DNA of 64,000 bases from Gigaspora margarita (Eukaryota; Glomeromycota; Glomeromycetes; Diversisporales; Gigasporaceae). The stretch lies in NCBI GenBank assembly GCA_009809945.1, contig WTPW01000771.1:74147-138146 (forward strand), given 5' to 3'. The notes beneath the pieces are model-generated. The model did not search any database. It worked only from the letters and a program-made list of their open reading frames with translations, and was not told the DNA's origin. The stretch's first letter is position 1; every line of letters starts with the position of its first letter. The translations under genes and the position numbers were made by a program. Below are positions 1-12,493 of this stretch, piece by piece.

Positions 1-230
1 ATTTAAAATTTGTAAATATTTGTTTTTGACAGAGTTACATTTTGAAAAAGTGCAAAATTAGCAAAATTTTAATATGGTTTTTTAAGCTCAAAATTTTCTT
101 CTTTTCTTGTTCTATATACCTGCAAACTTTAATTTTAAGTTAATTAGTTAACCCAGAGAGGGATCTTAGCTCAAAGTTATATAGTAAATTCATATGTTTT
201 TTTTATAATTTTTATTATAAATTTATTTCT
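1..230. repeat. Truncated arm of a foldback (TA-target) element
   Basis: This stretch matches, with many substitutions, the right arm of the large palindromic element at 24800-25864 (about 25620-25810). Shared landmarks in the same order are a run around AATATTTGTTTTT, then TTTTTAAGCTCAA, CTTGTTCTATAT and TTTAATTTTAAGTTAA. It is cut by the window edge, so its other arm is not visible. It is clearly older than the 24.8 kb copy. Confidence 0.6.
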
Positions 231-1077
231 AGGGGACATGTCCTATGACTGATATTTTTAGAAAAAAAAATTTAGCAAAAAATCCTAAGCCTTATAAAAT
301 TAATCTTCTTTTAGAATTAGCAAGTGAAGGCTGGAAAAAAATTAGTAATAAAATACTTTCAAAATTTTCAAAATTATACAAAAATATAGAATATCAAACA
401 TTAATTGATCTTTTAGATAATATTATTTCAGCAGCTTTAGATATTTATGCATTAATTTTTAGATCTGGATCATTTGAAGAATATATAGAAACTATTTTTT
501 GAATTTGAACATTTGCATTATGATAGAGTTGAAAAAAATTATAATAAGGCACTACTAGCATTTTTATCTAATTATTTTTATTGGAAAAAAACTGGTCATC
601 CATTTAGCAAATTATTAGAATTATATCTTGTTAATTTTAATGATTATTTTGTTGAAAATATTCATAGTAAAATGTGAGCAAATACAAATTCAAAAGATTC
701 AGCAGATACTATAAAAAAACAAACCTATATACTAAATAATCATAATTATTCTTTTATAAATTCTTTTAAAAATACATACAAATATTTATATTTTTCTTCA
801 ACATTAGATATATTAATTACAAAAATATCAATATTTTTATTAGAAACATTTTATTCTATTTATAAAAATATTGGAAAAACTAAATTTAACAAAAACAAAA
901 AAAAAATTTATATTATTAAATCTTCAACAAACTGTAAATATTAGATATTTTCCTACTAGATATCATTCATCATTTCCACCTACATCAAATCAATATGATT
1001 TATGTAAAAAAATGCTTTTAAAAACCAAAGAAAAAAATAAATTTATTTTAATTTGTGGACATGGTTACTATTTAGAT

Positions 1078-2108
1078 CAGTGTTGGGAAATTGGACAATT
1101 TTGGTTTTTGGATACAGTGTCCAAAACCTGTCCAAAACCTGTCCAAAACCAAAACTAAATTTAATTGGTTTTGGACAATTATTTTATATATAATAATTTT
1201 TATTAGCCAATCAAATATTTTCTAATATAATTATATTATTTGCTTAAATAATGTCTAAAAAGAAAGTATAGTTTAAAACTTTGGCCTATATTAAACTTAT
1301 TTTGCAGAATTTTAACAATATTCTAGATATTATTTCAATATTTAGGGAAATGCAGTAAATCACATAATTTTTGGGTCCCCCATCTATCACGTCCTATATA
1401 AATATATAGTATAAATAGCCAATAATATTGAAGTAAAATCGATTTTTAGTTAATCACAGATAGTTGCTACATAGTAAAGTCTAAATTCTACTATGTCAAT
1501 CAATAATTATCGATTAAGTAAACTTGTTTGGCAGATCAAAATACACATTTTTTGAAATTTTTATTAAAATTAAAGAATTTTTTATTATTCAACTTTTAAT
1601 TTTTACGTTCGCCGAATATATTTTTTTAAAAAATTTTAATTTTTCCGTCGAATATAAAAATCAAAAGTCAATTAATAAAAATTCTTTTTTATTTATGAAA
1701 TTTTGTAGTAAGTGTATTTTGACCTCCTGAATAAGTTTACTTATGCGATTTTAATCGATTTACTTAGTAAAATGTAGACTTTACTATGTAGTAACTTTTA
1801 TCAATTGTGGGTAGCTTATTTTCAGATCAAAGACGTTTTTGAGTTTTTTTTAAATATTATAAAATTTGATTGGTCAATAGTCCTATCACTAGGACACTTC
1901 CATTAAATATAAAATTTATATTATGTACATAATATTTATTTTATTTATTTAAGTACAAAAATATAAATATTATATATTTTTGCTAATTTAAAAAGATTTT
2001 GAGTTTGGGACAATTTTGGATAGTTTTGGACAGTTTTGGACAGTTTTGGACATGTCCAAAACTGTCCAATCAAAAATTTTAATTGGACATGTCCAATTCC
2101 CAACACTG
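1078..2108. mobile_element. Non-autonomous hAT-type element (copy 1) with 8 bp TSD
   Basis: The ends are inverted: the left begins CAGTGTTGGGAAATTGGACA and the right end reads as its near reverse complement. It is flanked by the direct 8 bp duplication ATTTAGAT (1070-1077 and 2109-2116). Eight-base duplications and CAGTG-like ends are hAT hallmarks. Subterminal repeats of a TTGGACA/TGTCCAA motif line both ends, and the same motif fills the 280 bp elements at 18284 and 43933. No transposase is visible inside. The interior carries another repeat (about 1440-1860). Confidence 0.85.
1440..1860 (-). repeat. Nested inverted-repeat element (family shared with 46750-47745)
   Basis: Inverted ends GTTGCTACATAGTAAAGTC (from 1464) and GACTTTACTATGTAGTAAC (to about 1795) face each other. 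Adjacent sequence (CAATTGTGGGTAGCTTA) matches the left border of the copy at 46760-46860 in reverse complement. The copy lies inside the hAT-type element, so it arrived later or was carried along with it. No coding capacity is seen. Confidence 0.6.
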
Positions 2109-2904
2109 ATTTAGATTATTATAAAAAAATGAATAATAGATGTGAATATTGTGTACAATATTATAAAAAAGAAGTTTTTAATAATGTAAAATCATTTTTA
2201 AAAAGGTTGAAAAGTGATGATAATTTAAAAGAATTAATGGAAGATAATAATAATGATAATAATAATGTTGATGATAATAATGATGATAATGAAAATAATG
2301 ATAATAATAAAATTAATAAATCATTTTTCTTATTAGAACAAGATAGTATTAATTTAAAATATTCTAATGCTCTTTCTCAAATACATAATTGGTAAATAAA
2401 TATACAATATACAATATAATTAATATAAAAATTATAAATATATTAACTTATTTAAAATTAAATAAATATTAAAAATTTTATTTATATTAAAAAATTTTAA
2501 AATAAAATTAAATATACAATATATACAACTCTTTCCAATGATTATCTGGACCAAATTTTTTGATAAAGGAAAAACAAAAAGTTTTTTGTTGGAGCATTGC
2601 CTGTACTTTAAGTATAATAGGATACACAGGAAATGGTTTTTATAAAGGTCAACAAGCAAAACTCTTGGGACTCCTTTTTATATTTAGCATACAAGCCAAA
2701 AGCATCTTCTTACAAGATAACTGGTAAGAGGTGATGCCCTTGTATGAGAAATTTTGGTGAAGAACAAAAAAGTTTCTTTGTTGACGAAATATCCTGTGAC
2801 AAAACAATAGAGAATAACAAAAAAATGAGGTTTTCTAACTACATACTCTTTCAAATCTGGTTTCAAGTGACGTTTCCTACTTTTTGAATTTTTTGAAATT
2901 TCGC

Positions 2905-3840
2905 TAAAAAGTGGGCAATTCAGGAGAATCGCTAAAGTGGGGTAACTATTGAATTGACTCCAGGAGGTCATGCATGATAGTTGATCATCTAATCAATGCA
3001 GCCAATCAGCGCACCTATGCTGCTACTTAATAAATTATATATCTAATCAATCAATAGATTTTTCTTTATTATTAAGGGTGCGTTTGAACCTTTTGTAATT
3101 ACCGGCTTGAAGTTCTTTGAAAGATTGTTACTTACTAGTATAGAAGAAACCTCCTGTGACAAGCTAGTAGTTCTATAGTTATTATAAAAAAGAAAAAAAA
3201 ACATTTTGTGTTAATAATTACCAGCTTGAAGTATTGTTCTCTCGAGAATACTACTCATAAAAAAAACATAACAAACTGGTATTTGAAGCTCTAGTAAAAA
3301 AAAATCTTATGACTTCCGGCTAAATAAAATCACAACAAACAGCAGGCAAACGAGCAACTTCCAGCTGAATAAAAACCCTACAACAAAAAGCTAGCAAGTG
3401 AACAGTTTCAGATAACATAAAAAAAAATAAAATAAAATAAAAAAAACTTAACGTAATGCTAAATTATAACGATACGGATACACTACTGCAATGTTGATCA
3501 TTCAAGAATGTTTTTTTAATGTAAGTGAAATGTTTGAGCTTTCTACTGAGAACTTCTACAAATAGTGGACCTTAGTTAATAATGTTTGGATAAGATTTAA
3601 TGGATACATATTGGATAATGGTGATGAACATAAGACTTTTGTTTGTAGACTTTCAAAGCCTAAAGAATCGAGTAGAAGAAATGAAAATGTTTCCTCTGAA
3701 AAGCTTTGTATAACCTGGAAAAACCCTGCTATTAATTGTAAAGCTAGAATTAGAATTACGTAGTTAGTGGCATTGAATACAATTAAAATTGAGAGAGTAA
3801 GAATAAGAATATCTTTGTTTAAAACATTATTATATAGTTT
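2905..3840. repeat. Left terminal inverted repeat of the MULE-type element
   Basis: This arm is recognisable as the reverse complement of 8030-9105 over most of its length. It includes the GTTTGC/CTTGC-rich stretch near 3340-3400 (matching 8450-8550), the ATTATAACGA stretch near 3465 (matching 8370), and a coding-like stretch at 3540-3800 (matching 8050-8310). The arms differ by many substitutions and indels, so the copy is not recent. Confidence 0.7.
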
Positions 3841-5156
3841 AACAAAAAAACAATGTTTATGGGTGAATAATACCTCTAATTACAGCCATTTGATAGAAGA
3901 ATATGATATATGAAAACGATTGAAATTCATTAAAGATATGATGGCCAATAAGGCAATTAAGGATTACAAACCCCTGACAATTGTAAATGTTATTAGGATG
4001 GAGGTTTCTAAAGTATGTAAAGACTCGAGTGTGAAATATTTAAAAACTAAAAAGGTCACTAATATCAAACAAAAGCTTGTTGGTCCTATAAGTTCACATC
4101 TTGTTTAAGATGCAGATTTAAAATCTAATATTTTAAATGCTATCGAATTTTTAATAAAAAATAATTATCAAGCTGAGTTTTTTTTTAAGCAAGAATCACT
4201 TGAGCGTTTACGAGGTTTATGCTTTGCAAACCTGTGACAAATAAAAAATCTAACACGTTATGGTTGGTTAATGTTAATACATTCTATACATAATACTAAT
4301 AAGCATGAATGGCATTTATTTACTTTATATGTTTGTGATGGCTGTGGTTGTTGGAATGCCAGTGCTCACTTTTTGGTTAATAGAGAAAATAGTGAGGCTG
4401 TTGTGTCAGCATTAAGAATTATTCGAAAAACTTTGTGCCGCAATAGAGTTCACGATATATGCTTCTTGACCAAAGCAATGTAAAAGCCAATTGTGTTGCA
4501 TTAATGTTCCTGGATCTTTTTATAAATAGGGGCAGAACAAATTTGAACTTTTATTTTTTTTTTTTTATTTTTATTTTTTTTTGATTATTTTTTTTTTTGA
4601 ATTATCTTGATCTATAAGAGAGCAAGAATGCAACATTTTTTTTTGTACTGTACATGTCATACGAACATGGATGAAAAATATTTATTATGGCTCAACACTT
4701 AACAAAATGATCCATACAATGCACAAAAAAACACAAATTAGATGTAAGGAAATTGTCTGTGATGCTATAAATACCTGCCCTGTTCAGGCCAATGCAAAGT
4801 ATATCTCCAGGAACTATCAAAATAATTCAAGACAATGGTCTCTCTGGGCTAGGCAGCATTTGCTACTTCTTCTTCAAATTACTTCAACTAACCCTCTAGA
4901 GTCTTACTATAGCAAGATTAAGGCGAAAGTTTCTGTTCAACATGGTCTCATAAGCGAGTATTTTCTTCAAATAAATTGAAAGTTTTTTTTTTTTAAAAAA
5001 AAAAAAACTTGCTTTATGATTTTAATTTCTGTTCTTTCAAATTACTGTGATTGGCAAAAATTTTATCATACACTACACAAAATTTGAGAATCTGAAATTT
5101 TGAACTGCATAATGGTTGGTTAAAATTATGTGTTTTTGAATATTGAGCGAAATATC

Positions 5157-5522
5157 CAGGGCCAGTGATTTTTTGCATTTCAAGAATACCACAGAAATCA
5201 CGGAATTAGGTTGTAAACACGGAATGTATTAAGAATAGCACAGAATTGCCACAGAAAGTAAGAATTTATAAATTATTTGGTTTTTTTTATAGGTACAAGG
5301 TTCTAAAAATATAAACTCCGAAAAGTTCTGATGTAGAAAATAAATAAACCTGAAATACAAGCATGGTTGGGCAAAACTTTTGAGAAAAAAAAAATTTTTT
5401 TTTGAAAAAAAATTTTTTTTCAATAAAAAAATATCGCAGAATTTATTAATTTTATTCGCAGAATTGGTATTTTAGCACAGACGGAATTGACCCAATAGCA
5501 CCGCAGAAAATCACTGGCTCTG
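5157..5522. mobile_element. hAT-type MITE with 8 bp TSD
   Basis: Its ends are CAGGGCCAGTGATTTT and the reverse complement with one mismatch (AAAATCACTGGCTCTG). It is flanked by the direct repeat GAAATATC at 5149-5156 and 5523-5530. The 366 bp body has no coding potential; it contains poly-A/T runs and repeated CAGAAAT/ACAGAAT-like motifs. It lies inside the insertion zone that splits the MULE transposase. Confidence 0.85.
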
Positions 5523-5553
5523 GAAATATCTCAAGGATGAGGCTTGTTAATTT

Positions 5554-5718
5554 ATAGCTATTCTCAAATTCTGGAACAACTGAAAAATTTCTGATATCCA
5601 AATTCAATAAGTTTCTGAGTTCAGCCGAAGCCAGCTACATATTGATTTTAACTTGCTAACTTATCGAATTCGGTCATTAGAAATTTTCAGTTGTTCCAGA
5701 ATTTATAAGAATAGCTGT
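5554..5718. mobile_element. Short foldback MITE
   Basis: An imperfect inverted repeat of about 40 bp flanks a ~70 bp centre. TAGCTATTCTCAAATTCTGG at the left pairs with CCAGAATTTATAAGAATAGC at the right. It sits 30 bp beyond the hAT-type MITE. No target duplication was resolved. Confidence 0.6.
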
Positions 5719-6074
5719 AAGTGTTTAAGACTATTTTCGGTCCTATGAATTTTTAGGATTAAAAAATAGCTTCGAATATTGAGGTTTCAAATTAACAAAT
5801 AAGTGGTACATTTGAAAAATGCATTTTTTTTTAGAAAAATTATAAAATTGGAAAAATAAAATAAGATCTTGGATTTTAATTTTAAAACCCCAATTGAAAA
5901 CAGGCAGGGTATTAGATTTCTTCACTCAAAATTTATAAGTAGTTAGAAACTAAAAATTTTTATTATATGGTCAACCAACCTAATTAACATTCAACAGGTA
6001 AGCTAAAATTTTATTTAATGTTGCGGCTAAAGCTAGGAATTTTAATTATTTTAATATGAAATTTTCAAAAATTT

Positions 6075-6275
6075 TTTGGGTGTATTTTTTTAGTTTTTTT
6101 TTATAGTTAAATTAGGGTTTAGTCCATATTTTTTTAGCTTTTTTTTTAATCATTAAGTTAAGGTTTAGGGCGTATTTTTTTAGCTTTTTTTTTTTAATTG
6201 TTAAGTTAGGGTTTAGGGCATATTTTCTTAGCTTTTTTTTTAATAGTTAAGTTAGGGTTTAGGGTTAGTTCTGAT
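6075..6275 (+). repeat. Tandem repeat with telomere-like TTAGGG/TTTAGGG cores
   Basis: About four degenerate units of roughly 45-50 bp each contain GTTAGGGTTTAGGG-like text followed by TATTTTTTTAGC and a T run. The units are interstitial and T-rich, so this is a minisatellite and not a telomere. Confidence 0.65.
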
Positions 6276-7054
6276 AATAAAAGAGTATAAGTAGATTTTG
6301 GTAGTGTTTATATTTTTAAATCAAGGTCCTCTTCAGCTATTTCTAGCTTCAACTTTGACTTTAATACTTATTATTTACTTGATTTTTACTTATTTATTAA
6401 TTAAAGATTCAACTCAAAACATGGCTAGTAATTACTATAGAATTTTATTTTTGCAACTAAACAGAATGAAGCTGCAAAAACTATCATATGTAAAGTTTAT
6501 CAAAATACTTTTTTGTGTATAGTAAAACAAAAAGCATAGGTTTCAATTAAAATTTGACCATAACAAAAAATGTGTTTCTCTTTTTTAAAATATGTATTTT
6601 TTTTTTTAGATTAAAGAACTATGCAGAGAATAAATATAGTAAAAATCTAGAAAAATGTTTTCCTGAATTTACAGAAGTCAAGAAATAGTAATAACATTAG
6701 GGTTCGACCAAACTTTTTTTTTTAATTATGCCATTACTACTTAGTTTGGGCTTGGGAATTGGCATTTCAACTTAATTTGGGATCATGGCCAAAACTATTT
6801 ATATAACACATCACTGGCCTGGTATCAAATGTATGACCCTTTAAAAACAACTCGAGAATGGACAAGTACAAATAAAAATGATGATTGTATTAAATAATTC
6901 AATTTAAAAATACAAGAATGCAATAGACAAATACGAATTTCAAGAACTTTTGAAGTATTATTATTTTTGGTGACAATTAAGAAATTTGCATGATGTGATC
7001 ATTCTGACCATCAATGTAATTTGAAAGTGCAATAAATTTTATAAAAAGTGATGC

Positions 7055-7205
7055 ATTGTTGTATTTATTATTTAATTTATTATTATTAATTATTATTAAT
7101 TATTATTAATTAAATTATTATTAATTATTATTAATTATTATTATTATTAATTATTAATTATTATTATTATTATTATTATTATTATTTATTATTATTATTT
7201 TATAC
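7055..7205. repeat. ATT/TAA microsatellite
   Basis: About 150 bp of (ATT)n with interspersed TTAATT units borders the 3' fragment of the MULE transposase. It probably marks one edge of the inserted material. Confidence 0.85.
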
Positions 7206-8029
7206 AGGTGTGTGTTATATCCTTGTAGAACTTAACAAGAAAAAAATGCTATTTGCAAAAGAAACCGTCATTAACTATCATACCAAAAGAATTTCTCTCA
7301 CAAATATTAGGCCAGAAATTCTTAACAAGATCCACAAACACCCTTTTCCTTTTCAGAAACTTATCGCAGAAGAAGTACATACTGTCTCAAAAAGATTGGA
7401 AGAGGAAAAATGTATACCAGATCTTGCAAGTACAGAATGCTCATATAAATTTTTCAATCAGTACATGTTACCATATCACCATATTTTCTATAAACAACTT
7501 TGTGAGACCAATATTTTAATGCCTGAAACTTGGAGTTACTTTCAAAGAATATTCGAAGAGAGTGGTATGGAAGTATATCAAATTCATAGTATTGTAGAGG
7601 TACTTGTAATTCAGAAATTATCAGCTGAAAAAGCAGCTAAAAAAAGTCAATCAAAAATGAACGAATTGTTTGAAAGAACCTGAAACTACTACTATAGATT
7701 GGTGAAGAAAAGTATAGACGAGGCATCACGATTCGTTAGAAGTTTGAAAAATATTAGAGCCAGCAATTAATTAACAAAGAAAAAAAATTAAATAAAAAAA
7801 AAATAAAATAAAAAAAAATAAAAAAATATATATACATAGATAGATATAAATTGGTTATCATTCTGGAATAGAACAAGTTTGGAGAATAATACAAAGCATA
7901 TAATAATAAGTTGAATAAGATAGTATAAGACTTTCATATTTATTTATTATAAAAATATAAATGTATTGGTATATGCAAGAAGTAATAAAAGCGTAATAAT
8001 ACAAAGCAGTCATTTAGTTTTTTTTATTT

Positions 8030-9105
8030 ATTCAAAATTTTTTTTAAATAATGCTATCCTTATTCTTACTCTCTCAATCTCAATGCCACTAACTATGTAA
8101 TTCTAATTCTCTCCACAATTAATACAGTAATAGTGGGTCTTTTTGAAGCTTTTTAGGGGGAACATTTCTATTCTTTTACTTGATTCTTTAGGTTTTGAAA
8201 TTCTACAAATGAAAGTTTTTATGTTTATTACCATTATCTGATACGTAACCATTGAATTTTGTACAAAGTTATTAACAAGAACCTACTATTTGTTAAAGTC
8301 CTCTCAAATGTTTTATTTATTAAAAAAATGTTTTTGGCCGGTTAATATTGCTGTGATGTAACCGCGTCGTTATAATTGACAGAAGCTCACCATTACTACA
8401 AGTTTTTTTATTTTATTTTTATTTATTTATTTTTTTTATCTATTCGCTTGCTTGCTGTTTGCCATGGAGTTTTTATTTCCAGAAGTTGTTCGTTTGCTTG
8501 CTGTTTGCTGTGAAGTTTTTGTTCTGCTTATTCACTTGCTATTTGCCATAGGGTTTTGTTAACCGTGAGATTTTTTTCCACCAGAGCTTCAAAATGGTGA
8601 GTTTTTTTTAATACTTTAAGGCAGTAATTAATGTAAAGTTTTTTTTTTATATATATATATTTTTTTAATAATTACTATAAAATTCAGACATGTGTACCCC
8701 TGGTATTTACATTACTCAAATCTGTACCTGGGTACCTCTACATAGAGGTATACCGTATAGAGACAATATGTTTTACTATATCTACCTGTAAATATTACAT
8801 AGTTTGTATAATACCTATATACCCAGGTATAAGTCACCATCAGGCCTTTCAAACTGGCAAGGGGTACACTGCACAGGAGGGTACTCATGTTCGAATTTTA
8901 TGGTACTAGTTTGCCATATAAAATATTACAAAAGGTTCTTAATAAAAAAAAATATTTAATGGATAATTATAGAATTAATAATAAGTACGGCATGGATATA
9001 TGATTGGCTGTATTAATTAGATGATCAATTGACATGCACGTCCCCTGAACTGTCAATTCAATAGTTACTCCACTTTAGTGGATCCTCAATTCAGTTCACC
9101 CTTTC
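8030..9105. repeat. Right terminal inverted repeat of the MULE-type element
   Basis: This is the reverse complement of the left arm at 2905-3840. It has an extra palindromic patch near 8720-8760 (GTACCTGGGTACC and GAGGTATACC) that the left arm lacks, so it has gained sequence. No gene is seen in it. From 9106 to about 9820 I see only AT-rich non-coding sequence. Confidence 0.65.
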
Positions 9106-9823
9106 CAAAAGATCGGCTTTGTTTACTCCGTCCATATTTGGAAGGCATCTACCTAATTTTGGAATCAAGTTACGAATAAGTTTCAGATCTAATGAAACAA
9201 ACAATGAAAAACATGTGAGTTTTTTGAAGGAAAACTTCAATGCAAAATTTCTTTTTAGAAGGTTCTATAAGGTGCTAGGTTCTCTACGGTCGATTAGATC
9301 TTTTATGATTTTTACCCATTTTATATATAATGCATAAATAGATGTAGAGTAGAGACTTGTCTATTTAGTATATTATATAATTTTTATAATCTAGTACAGG
9401 TTTAATAGTATACTTTTCAGCTCTGTTATTACTTCTTTTGTTTTTTCTATCTTTGTTACCATTTATTTCTTTTATATTTTGGTTATTCGTTTAGGTTAAG
9501 ATAGTTTTTCCCCCATTTTGTCCTCTCCTTTATTTTCTTTTATTTGTTTTTTCTTTCTTGTAGGATAAGATTATCCTATCTGGCAGCTTAGATAGAAAGA
9601 ATCTAAAAGTTATTCTTTGACAGGGCTGACAAAGTTCTCTAACTCAGTAGATTTATATCTATAGAAGTTAGTGTGACAGGTTGCATTTGGGCATGATTTT
9701 TGTAGCCGAATAATGTTGAACTTGCAATTGAAGGGTTTTTTCATACGTATTTTTATATATGTAAACTTATTAATATAGTATTAGCAAGACTGTCAAAGAT
9801 AATAAAACAAATATATATATATA

Positions 9824-10224
9824 GAGTTCCAAATTGGGTGATCCAGTTTTGCATACCATATTTGGTCAAGATTTTTAAAATCTGGCTTTTTCAATTATCT
9901 TCTTATTAATAATAAAATTTACAGATAAATAATAATTCTATATAGATTATCACAAATGTTCTGATTTTTCTATTATTTTCGAGCTATTTAATATATAAAA
10001 ATGGAAAAAAATGAGTCACGGTTACCCAGTTGACCTGATTTGTTTGATTTAGAATTTAGAGAACTCAAAAACTAATATGAGAATTACAAAACTCTATTTA
10101 GAAATTTGTAGAAAGTTACTCTTCTGCAATTTTGATAATAATTAAAAGCAGCTTAAAAAGATCAGTTTTTTAAAATTATTAATTAAATATAGTAAAAAAA
10201 AATGGGTCAAAAAGCTTGGAACCC
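9824..10224. mobile_element. MITE with TA target, GTTCCAA ends
   Basis: The left end TAGAGTTCCAA and right end TTGGAACCCTA are inverted and lie within TATATA tracts on both sides. This fits insertion at TA as in Tc1/mariner-type elements. The 401 bp body has no ORF. The TATATA context makes the exact duplication ambiguous. Confidence 0.5.
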
Positions 10225-10384
10225 TATATATATATACAATATATATATATAATATTAAATTATCAACTTTTTTTAAAAAACAAATATATTAATTTTTTCA
10301 AAATCAAAAACTAAATTATTAATTTAAATTCTCTATTATTTTATTTATAATTAATAATTATTTATTAATTTATTTTATATGTAC

Positions 10385-10740
10385 AGTATTTAACATACTA
10401 TTAAAAAAAATATTTAAACTTTAACTTACTGCTAAAATTAAATTATTACATTAACATGCTACTAAAAATTAAATTATTTTACACTTTAACATGTTATTAA
10501 AAATTAAGCACTTTACCATATTACTAAAAAATTAAATTATTTCATACTTTAATATAATACTAAAAATTAAATTATTTTGCACTTTAACATAATACTAAAA
10601 ATTACAATAAATTATTTTGCATTTTAATATACTACTAAAAATTAAATTATTTAATACTAAAAATTAGGTTATTTTGCACTTTGACATACTACTAAAAATT
10701 AATTTAATTTTGTAATTTAACATACTACGTTATCGATTTG
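10385..10740. repeat. Minisatellite, ~38-45 bp unit
   Basis: About eight degenerate copies of a unit containing CTAAAAATTAAATTATTT and CACTTTAACAT run head to tail. The following ~430 bp (10740-11190) is AT-rich with scattered CTAAT/CTAACC-like text and shows no gene. Confidence 0.75.
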
Positions 10741-11193
10741 TTCAACTTTATTATTAATCAGTTTTTATACTAGACAATTATACAGCTGAGAACATTTTAT
10801 CAGGCCCATAAATCCGATGTTAAAATAATATAAATGCTATAAAATTATACAATTTCATGCAATTTGTTTAATCACACTAAATTATATAATTTTTGTGTCC
10901 CTAATACAAAGTACCTATTGATACAAAATACTAATTCTAATCTGAATCTAAATTTTAAATTTAAACTTTATTTCTAATTAAACTTAATCTTTAACTCTAT
11001 TTTTAACAAAATATAAACCTAATCTAATTTTTTATTATAATCCTATTTCTAACCAAATACCAATTCTAATTCGATTCTATATCAATCAAATTTTAATTAA
11101 ATCTCTTATAAATAAATTAATAAACTTATAAAAATATAAACATTCAAAAATTAATTCATTCGTATTCATTACTTCATTTAGCTTGTAAGTATA

Positions 11194-11475
11194 AGGGTGC
11201 TCTCAAGCACCTAAGTTAATAGATTAGAGCGCAATTTTTGATTAATAGAAAATAATCATTCGGTCAAGCAAGTTCATTATCACGATGAAAAAAAAAGATG
11301 TCAGAGACCATCTTTTTTATCATAGAGTCGCGTTGATAACTAAAATTAATATCCACATTTCACAACATGAATCTTTGGCACAATTACCGTAAGGATTATT
11401 TCAGTTGATCGTAGTACTTGTGCACGATCTCTATAACTAGTAAATCACATTGAGAGAGATGCTTGAGAGCACCCT
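11194..11475. mobile_element. MITE with 16 bp perfect terminal inverted repeats
   Basis: It begins AGGGTGCTCTCAAGCA and ends with the exact reverse complement TGCTTGAGAGCACCCT. The body is 282 bp, with an internal hairpin around AAAGATG/CATCTTT near 11295-11320. The flanking duplication is not clear. No coding sequence was found. The next ~970 bp up to 12445 holds no gene; it includes a run of GATCGA/GACGCAT motifs near 12030-12070. Confidence 0.75.
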
Positions 11476-12493
11476 AAGTCTATTAGATTGCAAAATTAAA
11501 ATTAAAAACCAACTTACAAATAAAAAAAAAATACTTAACTATCACTTTATAGTATCTTTCAACTATTACGGTGCATTAATATGTAGATAAAATTAAATCA
11601 CCATCTTTTCATTGAAATTAAATTAACTTGAACTCGATTATAATTTTGATACAACCGGATTGAAAAAATTTCGTCTTGTACAAGTTGTTCAATTCTTCAA
11701 CAAATGATTGTAAACCGTACTGCTCATTATTTCTCAAAATTTACAAAAATTAAAAAATGTACAATATTAAATTTGCTTTTTTAATTTAAACATGAATTTA
11801 CATACCGCATCTTATAATTCGGAAAACCAGTATGTTTTAAAAAATCTTGAAGTAAGCCACGTTGCAACGTATGTTGATTCGGAATCCACAAATTTGATTT
11901 TAATATATACGCTCAAACGCTGTTCATATGTTCAGCTTCACAATTTTTTTTTTTAAAGTTAGAACGTATAAAAAAGTAATATTTAACGGCCATAATTAGC
12001 CAATCAAAGATGTGTTACGGGCATTTGATCTGACGTATGATCGATGCATGATCGACGCATAATCGACGCTTTGTCCGGGGTATATTAATAACCAATCAAA
12101 ATGAACTTCTACTATGCTGAATTAGAAGGGTCCAATATAAATATTGATATACCCCTAAACTTTTATAAAAATCGATTATATTTTTTAAAAAACTTTTAAA
12201 TGTAACATGTGTTCGATTTTTGTGTAATATTTTTTTTAGTTGATCTACTTATATAAGAAATGATCTACGTTCACCCTACCCTTAATATTATATTTATTTA
12301 GCTTTGTATAAATTTTAAAAAGTGTCCACAATGCTTTGGTAGCCCCCTGTATGTCTAAAAAAAATTGACTTCGGCTAAAAACCAAAATAAATAATCGACT
12401 TAAGTCGACTTAGTCAAGTCAAAATTTTAAGATCGACTTGTTCACTAAATTATCTATTAAATAATAAATGAGAAAATTTTGTTTCATTATTAA

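Larger units (their letters stand above)
240..2400 (+). pseudogene. Decayed ORF with C-terminal RING-like Cys/His region, split by a hAT-type insertion
   Basis: Coding-like sequence begins near 245 and continues in pieces to the stop at about 2395. It has one frameshift near 500 and in-frame stops near 675 and 944. The last piece ends in a zinc-finger-like region (LCKKM, CGHGYY, then RCEYC after the insertion), followed by an acidic Asn/Asp-rich tail with repeated DDNN-like runs. A 1031 bp element with an 8 bp target duplication sits inside the finger at 1078-2108. Subtracting the element plus one duplicate (1039 bp) puts the ORF pieces at 871 and 2036 back in one frame, so the insertion hit a previously continuous ORF. 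Expected Cys positions of a RING appear as Tyr in places, which fits decay. The N-terminal part is not recognised; it may be a multicopy fungal family. Confidence 0.6.
3920..7683 (+). pseudogene. MULE-type transposase, broken and split
   Basis: Fragments at 3920-4108, 4271-4483, 4671-4979 and 7210-7683 read as successive parts of one transposase. The second contains a MULE-like core (HEWHLFTLYV then AHFLVNRENSE). The third ends with a region typical of these proteins (RQHLLLLLQITSTNPLESYY). The last carries a degraded SWIM-like zinc region (ECSYKFF then PYHHIF). In a SWIM finger the pattern is CxC then CxH; here the second and third cysteines appear as Tyr, each explainable by one G-to-A change. 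Stops and frameshifts separate the pieces, and about 2.2 kb of unrelated repeats (4980-7205) interrupts the gene. It cannot make an active protein. The MULE assignment is by pattern recognition, without a search. Confidence 0.7.
2905..9105 (+). mobile_element. MULE-type DNA transposon with ~1 kb terminal inverted repeats, decayed
   Basis: About 1 kb at each end is inverted relative to the other (roughly 2905-3840 and 8030-9105). Examples are AGTTACTCCACTTTAG near 9062 against CTAAAGTGGGGTAACT near 2930, and GATTGGCTG at both borders in opposite sense. Between the arms lies a broken transposase of MULE type. The arms also contain the start of the coding region, so a transposase N-terminal part exists in two inverted copies. 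No clear terminal duplication was found, so the outer borders are approximate. The interior was later enlarged by insertions between about 4980 and 7205. Confidence 0.7.
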
